Shown here: piece after piece, positions 16,901-23,577 of the stretch
Layout: each line of letters begins with the position of its first letter
Position numbering within the stretch: position 1 is the first letter of the stretch
Source: Streptomyces sp. NRRL F-5135
Lineage (GTDB): Bacteria; Actinomycetota; Actinomycetes; Streptomycetales; Streptomycetaceae
Assembly (NCBI RefSeq): GCF_000719775.1
Contig: NZ_JOHR01000009.1
Coordinates: 186,001-250,000, forward strand
Direction of reading: 5' to 3'
DNA: 64,000 bases
The notes under the pieces: model-generated
Database searches by the model: none
What the model saw: the letters and a program-made list of their open reading frames with translations, nothing else
Told to the model about the DNA's origin: nothing
Translations under genes and position numbers: made by a program

Positions 16901-18130
16901 GACGGTCTCCCCGGGCCGTATCTCCAGGGACAGGCCGTCGAGCACGGGGCGTCCGCCCGCGTAACCGAACGAGACGTCGTCGAACTCGACCGACGCCTCG
17001 ACGTCCGCCGGAAGTTCCTTCGTGCCGTCCTGAAGCGTGGGCCGGGTGTCGATCAGTTCCAGTACGCGTTCGACGCCGGCCCGTGCCTGCTGGCCCACGG
17101 TGAGGACCATGGCGAGCATGCGGACGGGGCCGACGAGCTGGGCCAGATAGGCGGAGAAGGCGACGAAGGTGCCGAGGCTGATCTGCCCCCGGGTGGCCAG
17201 CCAGCCGCCGAGTGCCAGCATGGCGACCTGGCCGAGCGCGGGGACCGCCTGGAGCGCGGGGGTGTAGCGGGAGTTCAGCCGTACGGTGCGCAGGCGCGCG
17301 GCGAACAGCGCGCGGCCGACCTCGCGGAGCTTGCCGGTCTCCTGCTCCTCCTGGCCGAAGCCCTTGACGACGCGGACTCCGGACACGGCCCCGTCGACGA
17401 CCCCCGCGACGGCGGCCGCCTGGGACTGGGCGTACCAGGTGGCCGGGTGCAGCCTGGCCCGGCTGCGGCGGGCGATGTACCAGACGGCCGGCGCGACGGC
17501 CAGGGCGACCAGGGTCAGCGGCGGCGACAGCCAGGCCATGATCACAAGTGAGACGAGGAACAGCAGGACGTTGCCGATGGTCATCGGCAGCATGAAGAGC
17601 AGGCCCTGGATCAGCTGGAGGTCGCTGGTGGCGCGGCCGATGACCTGGCCGGTGGACAGGGCGTCCTGGCGGCGTCCGTCGAGGCGGGTGATCGTGCCGT
17701 ACATCTCCGTACGGAGATCGTGCTGGACGTCGAGCGCGAGCCGGCCGCCGTAGTAGCGCCGTACGAAGGTCAGGGCGTAGACGACGAGCGCGGCGAGCAG
17801 CAGGAGGCCGGTCCAGACCGCGAGGGAGCGCTCGCCGGTGCCGATCACGTCGTCGATGACGACCTTGGTGATCAGCGGGACGAGGGCCATGACGGCCATG
17901 CCGCCGAGCGAGGAGCCGAGCGCGAGCAGCACGTCACGCCGGTGGCGCCACGCGTATCCGCTCAGCCGCCGGGCCCAGCCCTGCGAGGCGTCCACCGCCA
18001 CCGCCGGGCCCGGTGGCGTCGAGCCTGGTGCTGTCGGACCAGGCGCCGTCGAACCACGCGCCGTGGAACCGGCCCCCGCCGCGGCTCCGGCGTCGGCCGC
18101 CGCTCCCGCTCCCGCTCCCGCATCCGCCAC
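13916..18130 (-). CDS. Double-length ABC exporter (two TMD-NBD units fused)
   Basis: One 1404-residue protein holds two complete half-transporters in TMD-NBD-TMD-NBD order. NBD1 has Walker A VVGSSGSGKST (Lys420), signature LSGGQRQRIALA and Walker B LLVLDDATSAVD. NBD2 has GETGAGKST (Lys1179), a degenerate signature LSAGQRQLIALA and ILLLDEATAALD. Asp in place of the catalytic Glu in NBD1 and Ala in the NBD2 signature suggest one impaired ATP site, as in heterodimeric exporters of the LmrCD type. The two units are joined by ~140 residues of Ala/Lys/Pro/Ser repeats (SKADSAKADSAK). NBD2 has two further polar inserts. The GTG start has GGGAGG. Probable lipid, drug or peptide efflux; it is the only gene in its unit. 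Confidence 0.9.
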   Translation of the reverse strand: MADAGAGAGAAADAGAAAGAGSTARGSTAPGPTAPGSTPPGPAVAVDASQGWARRLSGYAWRHRRDVLLALGSSLGGMAVMALVPLITKVVIDDVIGTGERSLAVWTGLLLLAALVVYALTFVRRYYGGRLALDVQHDLRTEMYGTITRLDGRRQDALSTGQVIGRATSDLQLIQGLLFMLPMTIGNVLLFLVSLVIMAWLSPPLTLVALAVAPAVWYIARRSRARLHPATWYAQSQAAAVAGVVDGAVSGVRVVKGFGQEEQETGKLREVGRALFAARLRTVRLNSRYTPALQAVPALGQVAMLALGGWLATRGQISLGTFVAFSAYLAQLVGPVRMLAMVLTVGQQARAGVERVLELIDTRPTLQDGTKELPADVEASVEFDDVSFGYAGGRPVLDGLSLEIRPGETVAVVGSSGSGKSTLSLLLPRFYDVTRGAVLVGGHDVRELTFSSLRAAIGLVPEDSFLFSDTVRANIAYGKPDATEEEILRATRAAQAHGFISELPAGYDTKVGEQGLTLSGGQRQRIALARAILTDPRLLVLDDATSAVDARVEHEIHEALRSVMAGRTTLLIAHRRSTLGLADRIAVLDGGRLTDIGTHEELQERSALYRRLITEPDAPDAPDASDASDETGGPGVAAGADEADEAEKTDAAAGVEATKPGTSKPGTSKADSAKADSAKADSAKPDTAGAGRAGEAPPARALEDGRALLAEIDAEFDAERGVTPALWVRDGAPAGPRDPAALDATAGATPELLAQVAALPPATDTPAVDEARAVAAEESYGLRRLLRGFGLPLLGALALVAVDAGMGLLLPVLIRHGIDQGVERLALGAVWAAASLGLLVVLVQWAAQTGETRRTGRTGERILYALRLKIFAQLQRLGLDYYERELTGRIMTRMTTDVDALSTFLQTGLVTAFVSVVTFFGILVALLVIDVELALVVFATLPVLILGTVVFRRGSVRAYELARERISAVNADLQESVSGLRIVQAFGREKDGVERFTGRSAHYRAARVRGQWLISVYFPFVQLLSSVAAAAVLIVGAGRVEAGTLTTGALVAYLLYIDLFFAPVQQLSQVFDGYQQATVSLGRIQELLREPTSTATPREPVDVLSLRGEITFEDVHFAYRAEEAPGASDTTARPEPSDTAARAEPPAANERAEAALTGVDLRIPAGQTVAFVGETGAGKSTLVKLVARFYDPSRGRVAVDGTDLRAMDLTSYRRRLGVVPQEAYLFAGTVRDAIAYGRPEASDAEVEAAARAVGAHDMIATLDGGYLHEVTERGRNLSAGQRQLIALARAELVNPDILLLDEATAALDLASEALVNQATDRLTGRRTAHPSPSAGARTTLIVAHRLTTAARADRVVVLDHGRVVEDGTHDELLALDGRYAELWRSFIGEARPADELCEEPAAVS

Positions 18131-18300
18131 TGAAGCCTCCCGATCCCCCGGCTTACCGTCCTGACCTGCCGAAAGACACCAACGCGGGCCGGGACGGATT
18201 TCATCCCGCTGTAACGTTCGACGGCCGAAGACCGGTCGGGAGACCTAGGCCGGATGTGGACGGGAACGAGGCCGTCCCCGCGCGGGACCTAGGACCAGGA

Positions 18301-19170
18301 CTACGAGGCGGCCGCGGTGAGGTCCTTGTGTACGGCTCGGGAGACGGCCTCGATCGTGTTGACGCCGTCCTGCATCGTGTTGTTGTTCTGCGTGAGCACG
18401 CTGATGCGGTAGTCGTGGCCCTTGCCGGTGAAGGCGCCGATGCTGTGGACACGCCAGCCCTGGGTATCGCGCTGGAGCCAGCCGTTCTTCAGCTCGGTGG
18501 TGGCCGAGGAGGGCGCTCCGGCCGGGACGCCCCAGCGCTGGGACGGGATGACCTTGTGCATCCGGTCCAGGATGAAGGCCCGCGACGCGTCGGTGAGCAC
18601 CCGGTTCCTGTCGGTGATCAGCGACAGCAGCCGCTGCTCGTCCCCGGCGGTGATCTGGGTGAGGCCCCAGTAGCCGTCCGCGCCCGGAGTGGTGCGGGTC
18701 ATCCCCGCGGCCTTCAGGAAACCGTTGACCTTCGCCGCGCCCAGTTGCTTCCACAGCTTGGTCGTCGCGGCGTTGTCCGACTTGGTGATCATGGCCGTGG
18801 CGAGACCGGTCTCACGCTTGGTCAGCGGGCGGTTCGTCTTCTGCGCGTCCCAGAGCAGGGTCGCGAGGACGGTCACCTTGACCACGCTGGCGGAGTCGTA
18901 CCGCTGCGTGCCCCGCAGCGCGCAGGTGGTGCCGGTGGTGCGGTCGTCGAACGCGATCGCGGTCGTGGCCGTGCGGTTCTTGAGCGCCGCGTTGATGTCC
19001 TTGCTCAGCTTCGCGGCGAGGCCGGCCTTGCCCGAGGTACACGAAACGCCCGGCACGGCGGTCGTCGCCGACGCGGGCGTGGCGCCCGTGACCAGCGACA
19101 GGATGACGCCGCCGAGCAGGGCAGCCGAGAGCGGGCCCCGGGCGCGCCGGGCTATTCGGTGGTGAGTCAA
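18301..19170 (-). CDS. Secreted class A beta-lactamase-related serine hydrolase
   Basis: The PBP/beta-lactamase-like fold is shown by the SxxK motif in YDSASVVKV (Ser95, Lys98 from the chosen start) and by KSDNAATT, which matches the SDN loop. The third motif appears as LKNGWLQ, with Asn in place of the usual Thr or Ser of KTG. Starting at TTG 19170 gives a clear signal peptide (RGPLSAALLGGVILSLVTGATPASA). Longer readings add a Cys-rich stretch unlike family members. The product is therefore ~289 residues and exported. It may be a D,D-peptidase-like or lactamase-like enzyme; substrate is uncertain. It lies upstream of the ABC exporter on the same strand with a 170-bp gap, and is divergent from an acyl-CoA dehydrogenase gene. 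Confidence 0.85.
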   Translation of the reverse strand: MTHHRIARRARGPLSAALLGGVILSLVTGATPASATTAVPGVSCTSGKAGLAAKLSKDINAALKNRTATTAIAFDDRTTGTTCALRGTQRYDSASVVKVTVLATLLWDAQKTNRPLTKRETGLATAMITKSDNAATTKLWKQLGAAKVNGFLKAAGMTRTTPGADGYWGLTQITAGDEQRLLSLITDRNRVLTDASRAFILDRMHKVIPSQRWGVPAGAPSSATTELKNGWLQRDTQGWRVHSIGAFTGKGHDYRISVLTQNNNTMQDGVNTIEAVSRAVHKDLTAAAS

Positions 19171-19410
19171 CGGTGGTTTCCCGCCCTTTTCGTGTCGGAA
19201 GGCGCACTTCTCGCCGTGCGCCGGGAGCCATGATGCATATACGTACGCTTCGGCGATATGGCTCGGCACACACTCGGCGCACTCCCGGCACACCAGTCGC
19301 TCGCGCCGGGACGGGCTGGTGGAGCCGGTTCCGGCGGCCGGGGGCGGGCGGCGGCGGGCAGGGCGGACGGCTCTGGACACCCTTGCGAACGCCCGGGTAA
19401 CTTTTCCCTG

Positions 19411-19421
19411 AGCAAGCGCTT
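19411..19421. promoter_or_regulatory. AGCAAGCGCTT motif upstream of acyl-CoA dehydrogenase
   Basis: AGCAAGCGCTT, with palindromic core AAGCGCTT, lies 40 bp before the acyl-CoA dehydrogenase start. The same 11-mer forms the left side of the LacI-type operator at 4951-4961. It may be bound by a TetR- or LacI-type fatty-acid or sugar regulator; which one is unknown. Confidence 0.45.
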
Positions 19422-19460
19422 AATCCGTCCCGTTCGCCCGTCGCGAAGGAGCCCTCCGCC

Positions 19461-20618
19461 GTGCGCCGTACTGTGTACAACGAGGACCACGAGGCGTTCC
19501 GGGAGACCCTCCGCGCCTTCATCGAGGCCGAGGTCGTCCCCGTCCACGAGGAGTGGTACGCGGCGGGCCAAGTGCCGCGCGACTTCTACCACACCCTGGG
19601 TGACCTGGGGATATTCGGGATCGAGGTGCCCGAGGAGTACGGCGGCGCCGGGCAGGATTCCTTCAAGTTCCAGGCCGTCCTGTCCGAGGAGTGCGCCCGC
19701 GCGGGTGTCTCCTTCGGCGGCTCCGGCGTGCATGTCGCGCTCTGCCTGCCGTACCTGAAGGCGTACGCCACGGAGGAGCAGAAGAAGCGCTGGCTCCCCG
19801 ACTTCGTCAGTGGCCGGTGCATGTTCGCGATCGCCATGACGGAGCCGGGCACCGGTTCCGACCTGGCCGGCATGAGGACCACGGCCCGGCTCTCGGAGGA
19901 CGGCACGCACTACGTCCTCAACGGCGCCAAGACGTTCATCACCGGCGGTGTCCACGCGGACCGCGTCATCGTCTGCGCGCGGACCGCCGCGGCGACGGCC
20001 GAGGACCGCCGCTTCGGCATCTCGCTGCTGGTCGTGGACTCGAGGTCCGAGGGGTACGCGGTCGGCCGCAAGCTCGACAAGCTCGGCCTGCGGACCTCCG
20101 ACACCGCCGAGCTGTCGTTCACCGACGTCAGGGTCCCGGTCGAGGACCTGCTCGGCGAGGAGAACAAGGGCTTCTCCTACCTCGGCCAGAACCTGCCGCG
20201 GGAACGCCTCGGCATCGCCGTCGGCGCCTACGCGCAGGCCGCCGCAGCGGTGCGATTCGCCCAGGAGTACGTCCAGGAGCGCACCGTCTTCGGCAAGCCG
20301 GTCGCCGCCTTCCAGAACACCAAGTTCGAGCTGGCCGCCTGCAAGGCCGAGGTGGACGCGGCCGAGGCCGTCGTCGACCGCGCGCTGGAGGCCCACGACC
20401 TGGGCGAGCTGACCGCCGCGGAGGCCGCGTCCGCGAAGCTGTTCACCAGCGAGGTCGCGCACCGGGTCATCGACCGGTGCCTCCAGCTGCACGGCGGCTA
20501 CGGCTATATGAACGAGTACCCGATCGCCCGGCTGTACGCGGACAACCGGGTCAACCGGATCTACGGCGGGACCAGCGAGGTCATGAAGATGATCATCGCC
20601 AAGTCCATGGGGCTCTGA
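19461..20618 (+). CDS. Acyl-CoA dehydrogenase (long-chain-type active site)
   Basis: A 385-residue FAD enzyme of beta-oxidation. Seen: FAIAMTEPGTGSDLAGM (FAD/substrate loop), LNGAKTFITGG, and the C-terminal HGGYGYMNEYPIARLYAD. At the position where medium- and short-chain enzymes carry the catalytic base (IYEGT) this protein has IYGGTSEVM. A glutamate in LPRERLGIA (Glu248) matches the alternative base used by long-chain and isovaleryl-type enzymes, so the active site looks complete. GTG 19461 follows GAAGGAG. It is followed after 65 bp by a thioesterase gene, and the pair could act together on acyl-CoA. It is divergent from the secreted serine hydrolase across 290 bp. Confidence 0.9.
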   Translation: MRRTVYNEDHEAFRETLRAFIEAEVVPVHEEWYAAGQVPRDFYHTLGDLGIFGIEVPEEYGGAGQDSFKFQAVLSEECARAGVSFGGSGVHVALCLPYLKAYATEEQKKRWLPDFVSGRCMFAIAMTEPGTGSDLAGMRTTARLSEDGTHYVLNGAKTFITGGVHADRVIVCARTAAATAEDRRFGISLLVVDSRSEGYAVGRKLDKLGLRTSDTAELSFTDVRVPVEDLLGEENKGFSYLGQNLPRERLGIAVGAYAQAAAAVRFAQEYVQERTVFGKPVAAFQNTKFELAACKAEVDAAEAVVDRALEAHDLGELTAAEAASAKLFTSEVAHRVIDRCLQLHGGYGYMNEYPIARLYADNRVNRIYGGTSEVMKMIIAKSMGL

Positions 20619-20661
20619 GCCGGATACGGAACGCGCGGATTCCGGAATCCCTGCGAACGCG

Positions 20662-20705
20662 GTGAGCGAGGCGCTGGACACCTATGAGTGAGGCCCTGGA
20701 CACCC
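20662..20705 (+). repeat. Tandem 22-bp duplication of the thioesterase start region
   Basis: Bases 20662-20683 and 20684-20705 are adjacent copies differing at about four positions. The second copy holds the ATG and first codons of the thioesterase. The first copy holds GTG and the same first six codons but is out of frame, ending at a TGA (20689-20691) just inside the gene. Confidence 0.85.
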
Positions 20706-21559
20706 TGCTCGGCCTGCTCGACCTGGAGCCGGTCGAGCAGGACGTCTTCCGCGGCAGCGGCCGCTTCGGCGTCGTCCCGCGCGTCTTCGGCGGACAGGTC
20801 GCGGCGCAGGCGCTGGTGGCGGCGGGCCGTACGGTGCCCGAGGACCGTACGCCCCACTCCCTGCACGCGTACTTCCTGCGCCTCGGCGACCCCGGCGCGC
20901 CGATCGAATACACCGTCGACCGCGTCCGGAACGGGCGGTCCTTCGCCACCCGGCAGGTCGTCGCGGCGCAGCACGGCCGGCGGATCTTCCATCTGACGGC
21001 CTCCTTCCAGCGCGCCGAGGAAGGGCTGGAGCACCAGGAGGAGATGCCGGCGGCACCGGACCCCGAGACGCTGCCGACGGCCGCGGAGACACTGCCGCGG
21101 TACGCCGACCGGTTCGCGGATCCGCGCCTGGCGGACCGGGTGCTCCAGGCGTGGTCGGCGGTCGACCTCCGGTATGTGGCGGAGCCGCCGTACGGCACGG
21201 CGGGACGGCCGCGCGAGCCGCGTTCGCAGGTGTGGTTCCGTACCGCGGGGAAGCTGCCGGACGATCCGCTGCTGCACGCGAGCGTGGCGACGTACATCTC
21301 CGACATGACGCTGCTGGACCCGGTCCTGCTGGCGCACGGCAGGGGCGGCTGGGCGGTGGGGGACGTGGTCGGCGCGAGCCTGGACCACGCGATGTGGTTC
21401 CACCGCCCCTTCCGGGCGGACGAGTGGCTGCTGTACGACCAGCGGTCGCCGTCGTCCGCGGGCGGCCGCGCGTTCGCTCAGGCGCGGATCTTCACCCAGA
21501 ACGGCGAGTCGGCGATCTCGGTGGCGCAGGAGGGCGTGGTCCGGGTGCCGCGCGGCTGA
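20684..21559 (+). CDS. tesB: Acyl-CoA thioesterase II (TesB family)
   Basis: A 291-residue double-hotdog thioesterase that hydrolyses acyl-CoA to free acid and CoA. N-terminal half: FGGQVAAQALVAAGRTV and the RLGDPGAPIEYTVDRVR strand. C-terminal half: TYISDMTLLD, GASLDHAMWFHRPF and VAQEGVVR, which place the Asp, Ser/Thr and Gln of the TesB catalytic triad. ATG 20684 matches the family N-terminus (MSEALDTLLGLLDLEP). It lies 65 bp after an acyl-CoA dehydrogenase gene and is probably cotranscribed with it. The start region is duplicated in tandem, giving a nine-codon upstream reading frame that overlaps the true start; this may couple or reduce translation. Confidence 0.92.
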   Translation: MSEALDTLLGLLDLEPVEQDVFRGSGRFGVVPRVFGGQVAAQALVAAGRTVPEDRTPHSLHAYFLRLGDPGAPIEYTVDRVRNGRSFATRQVVAAQHGRRIFHLTASFQRAEEGLEHQEEMPAAPDPETLPTAAETLPRYADRFADPRLADRVLQAWSAVDLRYVAEPPYGTAGRPREPRSQVWFRTAGKLPDDPLLHASVATYISDMTLLDPVLLAHGRGGWAVGDVVGASLDHAMWFHRPFRADEWLLYDQRSPSSAGGRAFAQARIFTQNGESAISVAQEGVVRVPRG

Positions 21560-21606
21560 GGAGGGCGGAGCGCGTCACCGCCGTCGGGGCGGAGGCGTCC
21601 CGGCGA

Positions 21607-22386
21607 TCAGATCAGCCCCGCCGCGTTCAGCAGATAGGCCGTCATCGGGTCGTAGAAGCGCGGGTCCATGACGTGGTCGTCCAGGGGGACGGTCACCTGG
21701 AGCGTGCCCTCCGCCTCGGCGAGGAACAGCGCCGGGTCGTTGCAGTCCGCGTACCCCATGGAGTCCAGCCCTCGCTGGCCCGCGCAGCCCGCCCAGCCGT
21801 GGTCCGCCACCACCAGGTCCGGTTGGGGTCTGCCCCCGCGCTCCAGGCCGTCGAGGATCGCCCGCATGGGCTCCGGGGAGTGCGTGTGCCACAGCGTCGC
21901 GCCGCGCTCCAGCACCGCCACGTCGGCGAACTGGAAGACCATGCCCTCGTCGGCCATCAGTCCGCCCGGGATCCGTACGATCTCGCAGCCCGCGGCCCGC
22001 AGGGCGTCGGCGGTCTGCCGGTGGACGTCCAGCAGCCCGCCCGGGTGGCCGGTCGCGAACAGCACGCGCTGCCGCCCCTCGGCGGCCTTGCGCAGCCGGG
22101 CGGCCATCCGCTCCAGCGCGTCGACGGTCAGTTCGGGGTCGATGGTGTCCTGACCCGCCCGGTGCTCCGGGTCGTCGCTGACACCGCACCGTTCGGCCAT
22201 CACGGCGAGCACGTCCTGCTCGTCGGTCCAGCGGTCGCCCAGTTCCAGCCCGAGCCAGTAGTGGCGGTCGCCGTTGGCGAGCTTGCGGTAATGGGAGAGG
22301 TTGTTGTCGCGGGGCGTGGCGACGTCCCCGGCGATGCGCGTGCGGACGAGATGGTCGACGAGGGCGGCGCGGCTGGGTATCGGCAT
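21607..22386 (-). CDS. Conserved actinobacterial phosphatase-like protein
   Basis: A 259-residue cytoplasmic protein. I recall close relatives in Streptomyces annotated only as phosphatase. Seen: MPIPSRAALVDHLVRTRIAGDV at the front, RDNNLSHYRKLANGDRHYWLGLELGDRW, VLFATGHPGGLLDVH and LVVADHGWAGCAGQRG, with several His, Asp and Cys residues in short motifs suitable for metal binding. No classical HAD, DHH or histidine-phosphatase motif is visible. The ATG at 22386 fits the conserved start. It is convergent with the thioesterase gene (47 bp) and downstream of the TetR gene. The enzymatic activity is not established. Confidence 0.8.
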   Translation of the reverse strand: MPIPSRAALVDHLVRTRIAGDVATPRDNNLSHYRKLANGDRHYWLGLELGDRWTDEQDVLAVMAERCGVSDDPEHRAGQDTIDPELTVDALERMAARLRKAAEGRQRVLFATGHPGGLLDVHRQTADALRAAGCEIVRIPGGLMADEGMVFQFADVAVLERGATLWHTHSPEPMRAILDGLERGGRPQPDLVVADHGWAGCAGQRGLDSMGYADCNDPALFLAEAEGTLQVTVPLDDHVMDPRFYDPMTAYLLNAAGLI

Positions 22387-22496
22387 GCGCCCATTGTGCC
22401 GTCAGTCGCTCGCACGCCACCGCCCAGTGGCGTGCGACGCCGGCTCCGCCGCACGGCGTGCGCGGCCGTTGACGCGGCGGCGGGGTGGCGGGCGGG

Positions 22497-23375
22497 TCAC
22501 ACCGATGACTCACCGTCCGAGACGCCCGATCCTCCCGAGGCCCCCGAGACATCCGAGATATTCGATACGTTCGAGACGCCCGGGACATCCGAGGCGCCCG
22601 AGGTATCGGATGCCTCGAAGCCCTCGAGGCCCTCGGAGACCTCGTAGACACCGAGGGGCGCGTGGCCCACGGACCCTTCGCGGGCACCCCGGTCCACGGG
22701 TTCCGTACGGGCGGCCCGGCCGGCGGCCCCCTCACGCCCGCCACGCACCTTCTCGTGCGGGCGGTGGCTCTCGTGACCGTCCCCGCCCAGGGAGGCGAAC
22801 GCACCATGGGCGAGCCGGCGCAGCAGGGCCTCCGTCGCCTCGCGGCCGACCGGCCCGCCGCCGTACGAGCCGAGGTGCGGCGTCGAGTTCAGCAGCCCGA
22901 ACACGGCGTGGACCGCGCCGCGCGCCTGCGCCTCCGGCACGCGCGGGTACAGCTCCCGTACGACCTCGACCCACAGCTCCACGTACTGCCGCTGGAGCTG
23001 GCGCACCAGCTTGCGGTCGCTCTCCCGCAGGCGGTCGAGCTCCCGGTCGTGGAGGGTGATGAGCGGACGGTCGTCCAGGGCGAAGTCGATGTGGCCGTCG
23101 ATCAGCGAGGCCAGAACGGCGGCCGGGTCGCCCTGAGCGGCACCGCGCACCCGCTTCCTGCCGCCGTCCAGCAGCCGGCCGCTGATCCCGACGAGCAGCT
23201 CGGCGAGCATCGCGTCCTTGCCCGCGAAGTGGCGGTACAGCCCCGGGCCGCTGATACCCACGGCGGCCCCTATCTCGTCCACCCCGACGCCGTGGAAGCC
23301 GCGCTCGGCGAAGAGACGGGCGGCCTGCTTGAGGATCTGCTCGCGGCGGGTCGGGGCGGCGGTCCTGGTGCTCAT
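22497..23375 (-). CDS. TetR family regulator of the leucine catabolic operon
   Basis: A 292-residue repressor. The N-terminal TetR helix-turn-helix is RREQILKQAARLFAERGFHGVGVDEIGAAVGISGPGLYRHF. A ligand domain to about residue 190 follows (ELYPRVPEAQARGAVHAVFGLLNSTPHLG). The last ~100 residues are unusual: a charged linker and then a Ser/Asp/Val/Gly repeat tail (SDTSGASDVPGVSNVSN), so the protein is much longer than typical TetR members of ~200 residues. It is divergent from the MCC operon, and two 16-bp palindromes lie in the shared gap. It very likely represses liu transcription until an acyl-CoA intermediate binds; the inducer is inferred, not shown. Confidence 0.9.
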   Translation of the reverse strand: MSTRTAAPTRREQILKQAARLFAERGFHGVGVDEIGAAVGISGPGLYRHFAGKDAMLAELLVGISGRLLDGGRKRVRGAAQGDPAAVLASLIDGHIDFALDDRPLITLHDRELDRLRESDRKLVRQLQRQYVELWVEVVRELYPRVPEAQARGAVHAVFGLLNSTPHLGSYGGGPVGREATEALLRRLAHGAFASLGGDGHESHRPHEKVRGGREGAAGRAARTEPVDRGAREGSVGHAPLGVYEVSEGLEGFEASDTSGASDVPGVSNVSNISDVSGASGGSGVSDGESSV

Positions 23376-23398
23376 GGGAAATCATTCTAGACAGAGGT

Positions 23399-23414
23399 GT
23401 TAGCGGTCGTTAAC
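23399..23414. promoter_or_regulatory. TetR operator, site 1
   Basis: GTTAGCGGTCGTTAAC has GTTA/TAAC ends and lies 24 bp from the tetR start codon. It pairs with site 2 as a large inverted repeat. Both are A/T-rich islands in the divergent gap. Confidence 0.8.
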
Positions 23415-23425
23415 CTGGACAGGAA

Positions 23426-23441
23426 GTTAACGACCACTAAC
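23426..23441. promoter_or_regulatory. TetR operator, site 2
   Basis: GTTAACGACCACTAAC is the near-exact reverse complement of site 1 (one mismatch), with 27 bp between centres. Two dimers could bind and block both the tetR and the MCC promoters. Confidence 0.8.
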
Positions 23442-23577
23442 GCGACGGTCCGCGCGATTCGTGCTGAATTGTGTGGATCCAACACAAATGCGGCACGAAT
23501 ACGGCACGAATCGTGCGGGACGGGTGCGGACGACTCGATCGCGGGACGAGAGAGACGACACAGGGGAGCCACGAGCG

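Noticed and set aside
14144..17551. 1135-residue plus-strand frame
   Set aside because: It is the complement of the ABC exporter, produced by high third-position G+C; the minus strand holds Walker and signature motifs.
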